Shown in pieces: positions 5,615 through 6,436 of a stretch of 6,436 bases of DNA (position 1 is the stretch's first letter; every line of letters starts with the position of its first letter). The notes beneath the pieces are model-generated. The model had not been told where the DNA came from. It saw nothing but the letters and a program-made list of their open reading frames with translations, and ran no database searches. A program made the translations under genes and the position numbers. The DNA is taken from the NCBI GenBank assembly GCA_030430125.1, contig JAUIGA010000194.1, positions 1 to 6,436 on the forward strand, in the 5' to 3' direction. Source of the DNA: Chloroflexia bacterium (GTDB taxonomy: Bacteria; Chloroflexota; Chloroflexia; Thermomicrobiales; UBA6265).

Positions 5615-6084
5615 GCTCGCTCCTCCCGCCACGCGCGGATGGCGGCGGCGTGTTCCGGGTAGTGGTCCCAGGTGTCGGCGCCCAGTCGCTCGCGGAAGGG
5701 CGTGTTGACGGTGATGTCGTCCGGCGGGACGCTCCGCAGGTAGGCGAGCAGGCGCGCGTGGGTCTCCCCGAGCTCGGCGCGGACCTCGTCGAGGGACAGG
5801 CCGCGTTTTTCCCGGGTCATGCGGGCATTGAATGTGTCGATCGGCTCGTCCTGATAGTCGTAGCGCGGGTGCTCTCCGGTTTCGAGGATACCCGGCAGCG
5901 CGGTGAGGGCGTAGGCGTCCCAGACGGCGACATGGGCGAGGATGTCGCGCACCGACCAGCCGTCAACAACCCCGTGGACCAACAGGCCGGCGTCCGGCAA
6001 CCCGGCGTAGCTCTGCTCGAAATCGCGCCAGGCGCTGTCGATCCGGTCGAGCATTTCCGCGATGGTGAGGTCGTCGGTCGTCAT
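5611..6084 (-). CDS. DinB/ClbS-DfsB-type four-helix-bundle protein (upstream paralogue)
   Basis: This 157-residue protein is clearly paralogous to the gene that follows it on the minus strand. Both share DF..SYAGL, GWSVRDILAHVAVW / DWSVRDLIAHIAWW, PRY, FNA, LSLDEVR, the proline pair before the last helix, and HYPxH...RxWREER. The candidate metal ligands are His51 and the His141-x3-His145 pair. It has the more standard N-terminus of the two. The start at 6084 follows GGGGAGG with 5-nt spacing, and its stop overlaps the next ATG by 4 nt. It begins 39 nt after the tag stop, so the three genes may be co-transcribed. The family includes proteins protecting against DNA-reactive compounds, but the substrate here is unknown. 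Confidence 0.83.
   Translation of the reverse strand: MTTDDLTIAEMLDRIDSAWRDFEQSYAGLPDAGLLVHGVVDGWSVRDILAHVAVWDAYALTALPGILETGEHPRYDYQDEPIDTFNARMTREKRGLSLDEVRAELGETHARLLAYLRSVPPDDITVNTPFRERLGADTWDHYPEHAAAIRAWREERA
5620..5627 (-). promoter_or_regulatory. Ribosome binding site of the downstream DinB-like gene
   Basis: On the minus strand GGGAGGAG ends 5 nt before the ATG at 5614. It lies within the last codons of the upstream paralogue and fixes the start at 5614 rather than the GTG at 5632. Confidence 0.65.
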
Positions 6085-6089
6085 CTGAA

Positions 6090-6096
6090 CCTCCCC
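6090..6096 (-). promoter_or_regulatory. Ribosome binding site of the upstream DinB-like gene
   Basis: On the minus strand GGGGAGG ends 5 nt before the ATG at 6084. It sits in the 39-nt gap after tag, where I saw no clear promoter. Confidence 0.6.
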
Positions 6097-6123
6097 GGCG
6101 AGTGTGACGGCGCAAGGCCAGCG

Positions 6124-6435
6124 CTACAGATCCTTCGTGAATACCCCGGAGCAGCCGCGGCGATGGCAGTCGACGAGATGGGTGTCGACCAACCCGACCG
6201 CCTCCATCAGCGCGTGGACCGTCGTCGGCCCGACGAAGACGAATCCCCGCGCCTTGAGTGCCTTCGACAGTGCTTTCGATTCCGTCGACACGGTCGGCAC
6301 CTCCGCCACCGTTCGGGGCGCCGGCGACGCACCCGGCGAGTGCGACCAGATCAGCGCGTCCAGTCCGCCCTTGTCGCGAAGCGCGATGGTCGCCCGCGCG
6401 TTGGTGCGGGCCGCCGCGATCTTCTGGCGGTTGCG
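6124..6435 (-). CDS. tag: DNA-3-methyladenine glycosylase I (Tag), C-terminal part
   Basis: This base-excision repair enzyme removes 3-methyladenine from alkylated DNA. The frame runs off the right edge of the window, leaving about 103 C-terminal residues, roughly half of a usual protein of about 190. Visible family motifs are NRQKIAAARTNARATIAL at the start of the visible part, IWSHSPG, VPTVSTESKALSKALKARGF and FVGPTTVHALMEAVGLVDTH. The His-x3-Cys in THLVDCHRRG matches the C-terminal pair of zinc ligands of E. coli Tag (His175 and Cys179). The N-terminal Cys/His pair and the base-binding pocket lie outside the window. The apparent GTG start at 6309 is internal. The gene reads into the two DinB-like genes. 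Confidence 0.92.
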   Translation of the reverse strand, partial: RNRQKIAAARTNARATIALRDKGGLDALIWSHSPGASPAPRTVAEVPTVSTESKALSKALKARGFVFVGPTTVHALMEAVGLVDTHLVDCHRRGCSGVFTKDL

Positions 6436-6436
6436 G

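Noticed and set aside
5132..5662. A 176-codon plus-strand frame opposite the DinB-like gene
   Set aside because: It is antisense to a well-supported gene and carries no recognisable motif.

Overview
The window looks like chromosomal DNA from a GC-rich, aerobic, heterotrophic bacterium. The genes are tightly packed, with ATGA stop/start overlaps and strong purine-rich Shine-Dalgarno sites. One intergenic region holds clustered short GC-rich hairpins of a kind I associate with Chloroflexota (Thermomicrobia/Sphaerobacter-like) genomes. That taxonomic placement is an inference from style. No rRNA or other phylogenetic marker is present, so an actinobacterium or another high-GC phylum remains possible.

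Positions 2-4290 (+) hold part of a leucine/isovalerate catabolism (liu) operon. In order these are the carboxyltransferase (beta) subunit of 3-methylcrotonyl-CoA carboxylase, cut off at its 5' end by the window edge; a crotonase-family protein that fits methylglutaconyl-CoA hydratase; and the biotin carboxylase/biotin carrier (alpha) subunit. Together they would carboxylate 3-methylcrotonyl-CoA to 3-methylglutaconyl-CoA and hydrate that to HMG-CoA. The hydratase and alpha-subunit genes overlap by 4 nt and are probably translationally coupled. The beta-subunit gene is separated from them by about 240 nt of non-coding DNA carrying a run of short perfect hairpins.

Positions 4291-5041 (+) are a compact toxin-antitoxin module in the toxin-first (HigBA-like) order. 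It has a very good extended -10 promoter whose predicted start site falls on or next to the toxin ATG, and an 8-bp inverted repeat brackets the -10 box. The toxin frame is cut by a TGA at 4605. The same frame then continues with a family-like C-terminal tail and ends at 4658 in an ATGA overlap with the antitoxin start. The toxin therefore looks like a recently truncated allele.

Positions 5084-6435 (-) run convergently: the C-terminal part of 3-methyladenine DNA glycosylase I (tag), then two tandem paralogous DinB/ClbS-DfsB-type four-helix-bundle proteins joined by another ATGA overlap. The spacing of 39 nt or less suggests one transcription unit. The three may share a role in dealing with alkylation or electrophile damage, but that is a guess from context.

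No tRNA, rRNA, CRISPR array, transposase or integrase was seen. I found no clearly novel multi-gene system. The points most worth checking are the broken toxin frame, its apparently leaderless and self-operated promoter, the hairpin array inside the liu operon, and the tag-linked DinB-like pair.
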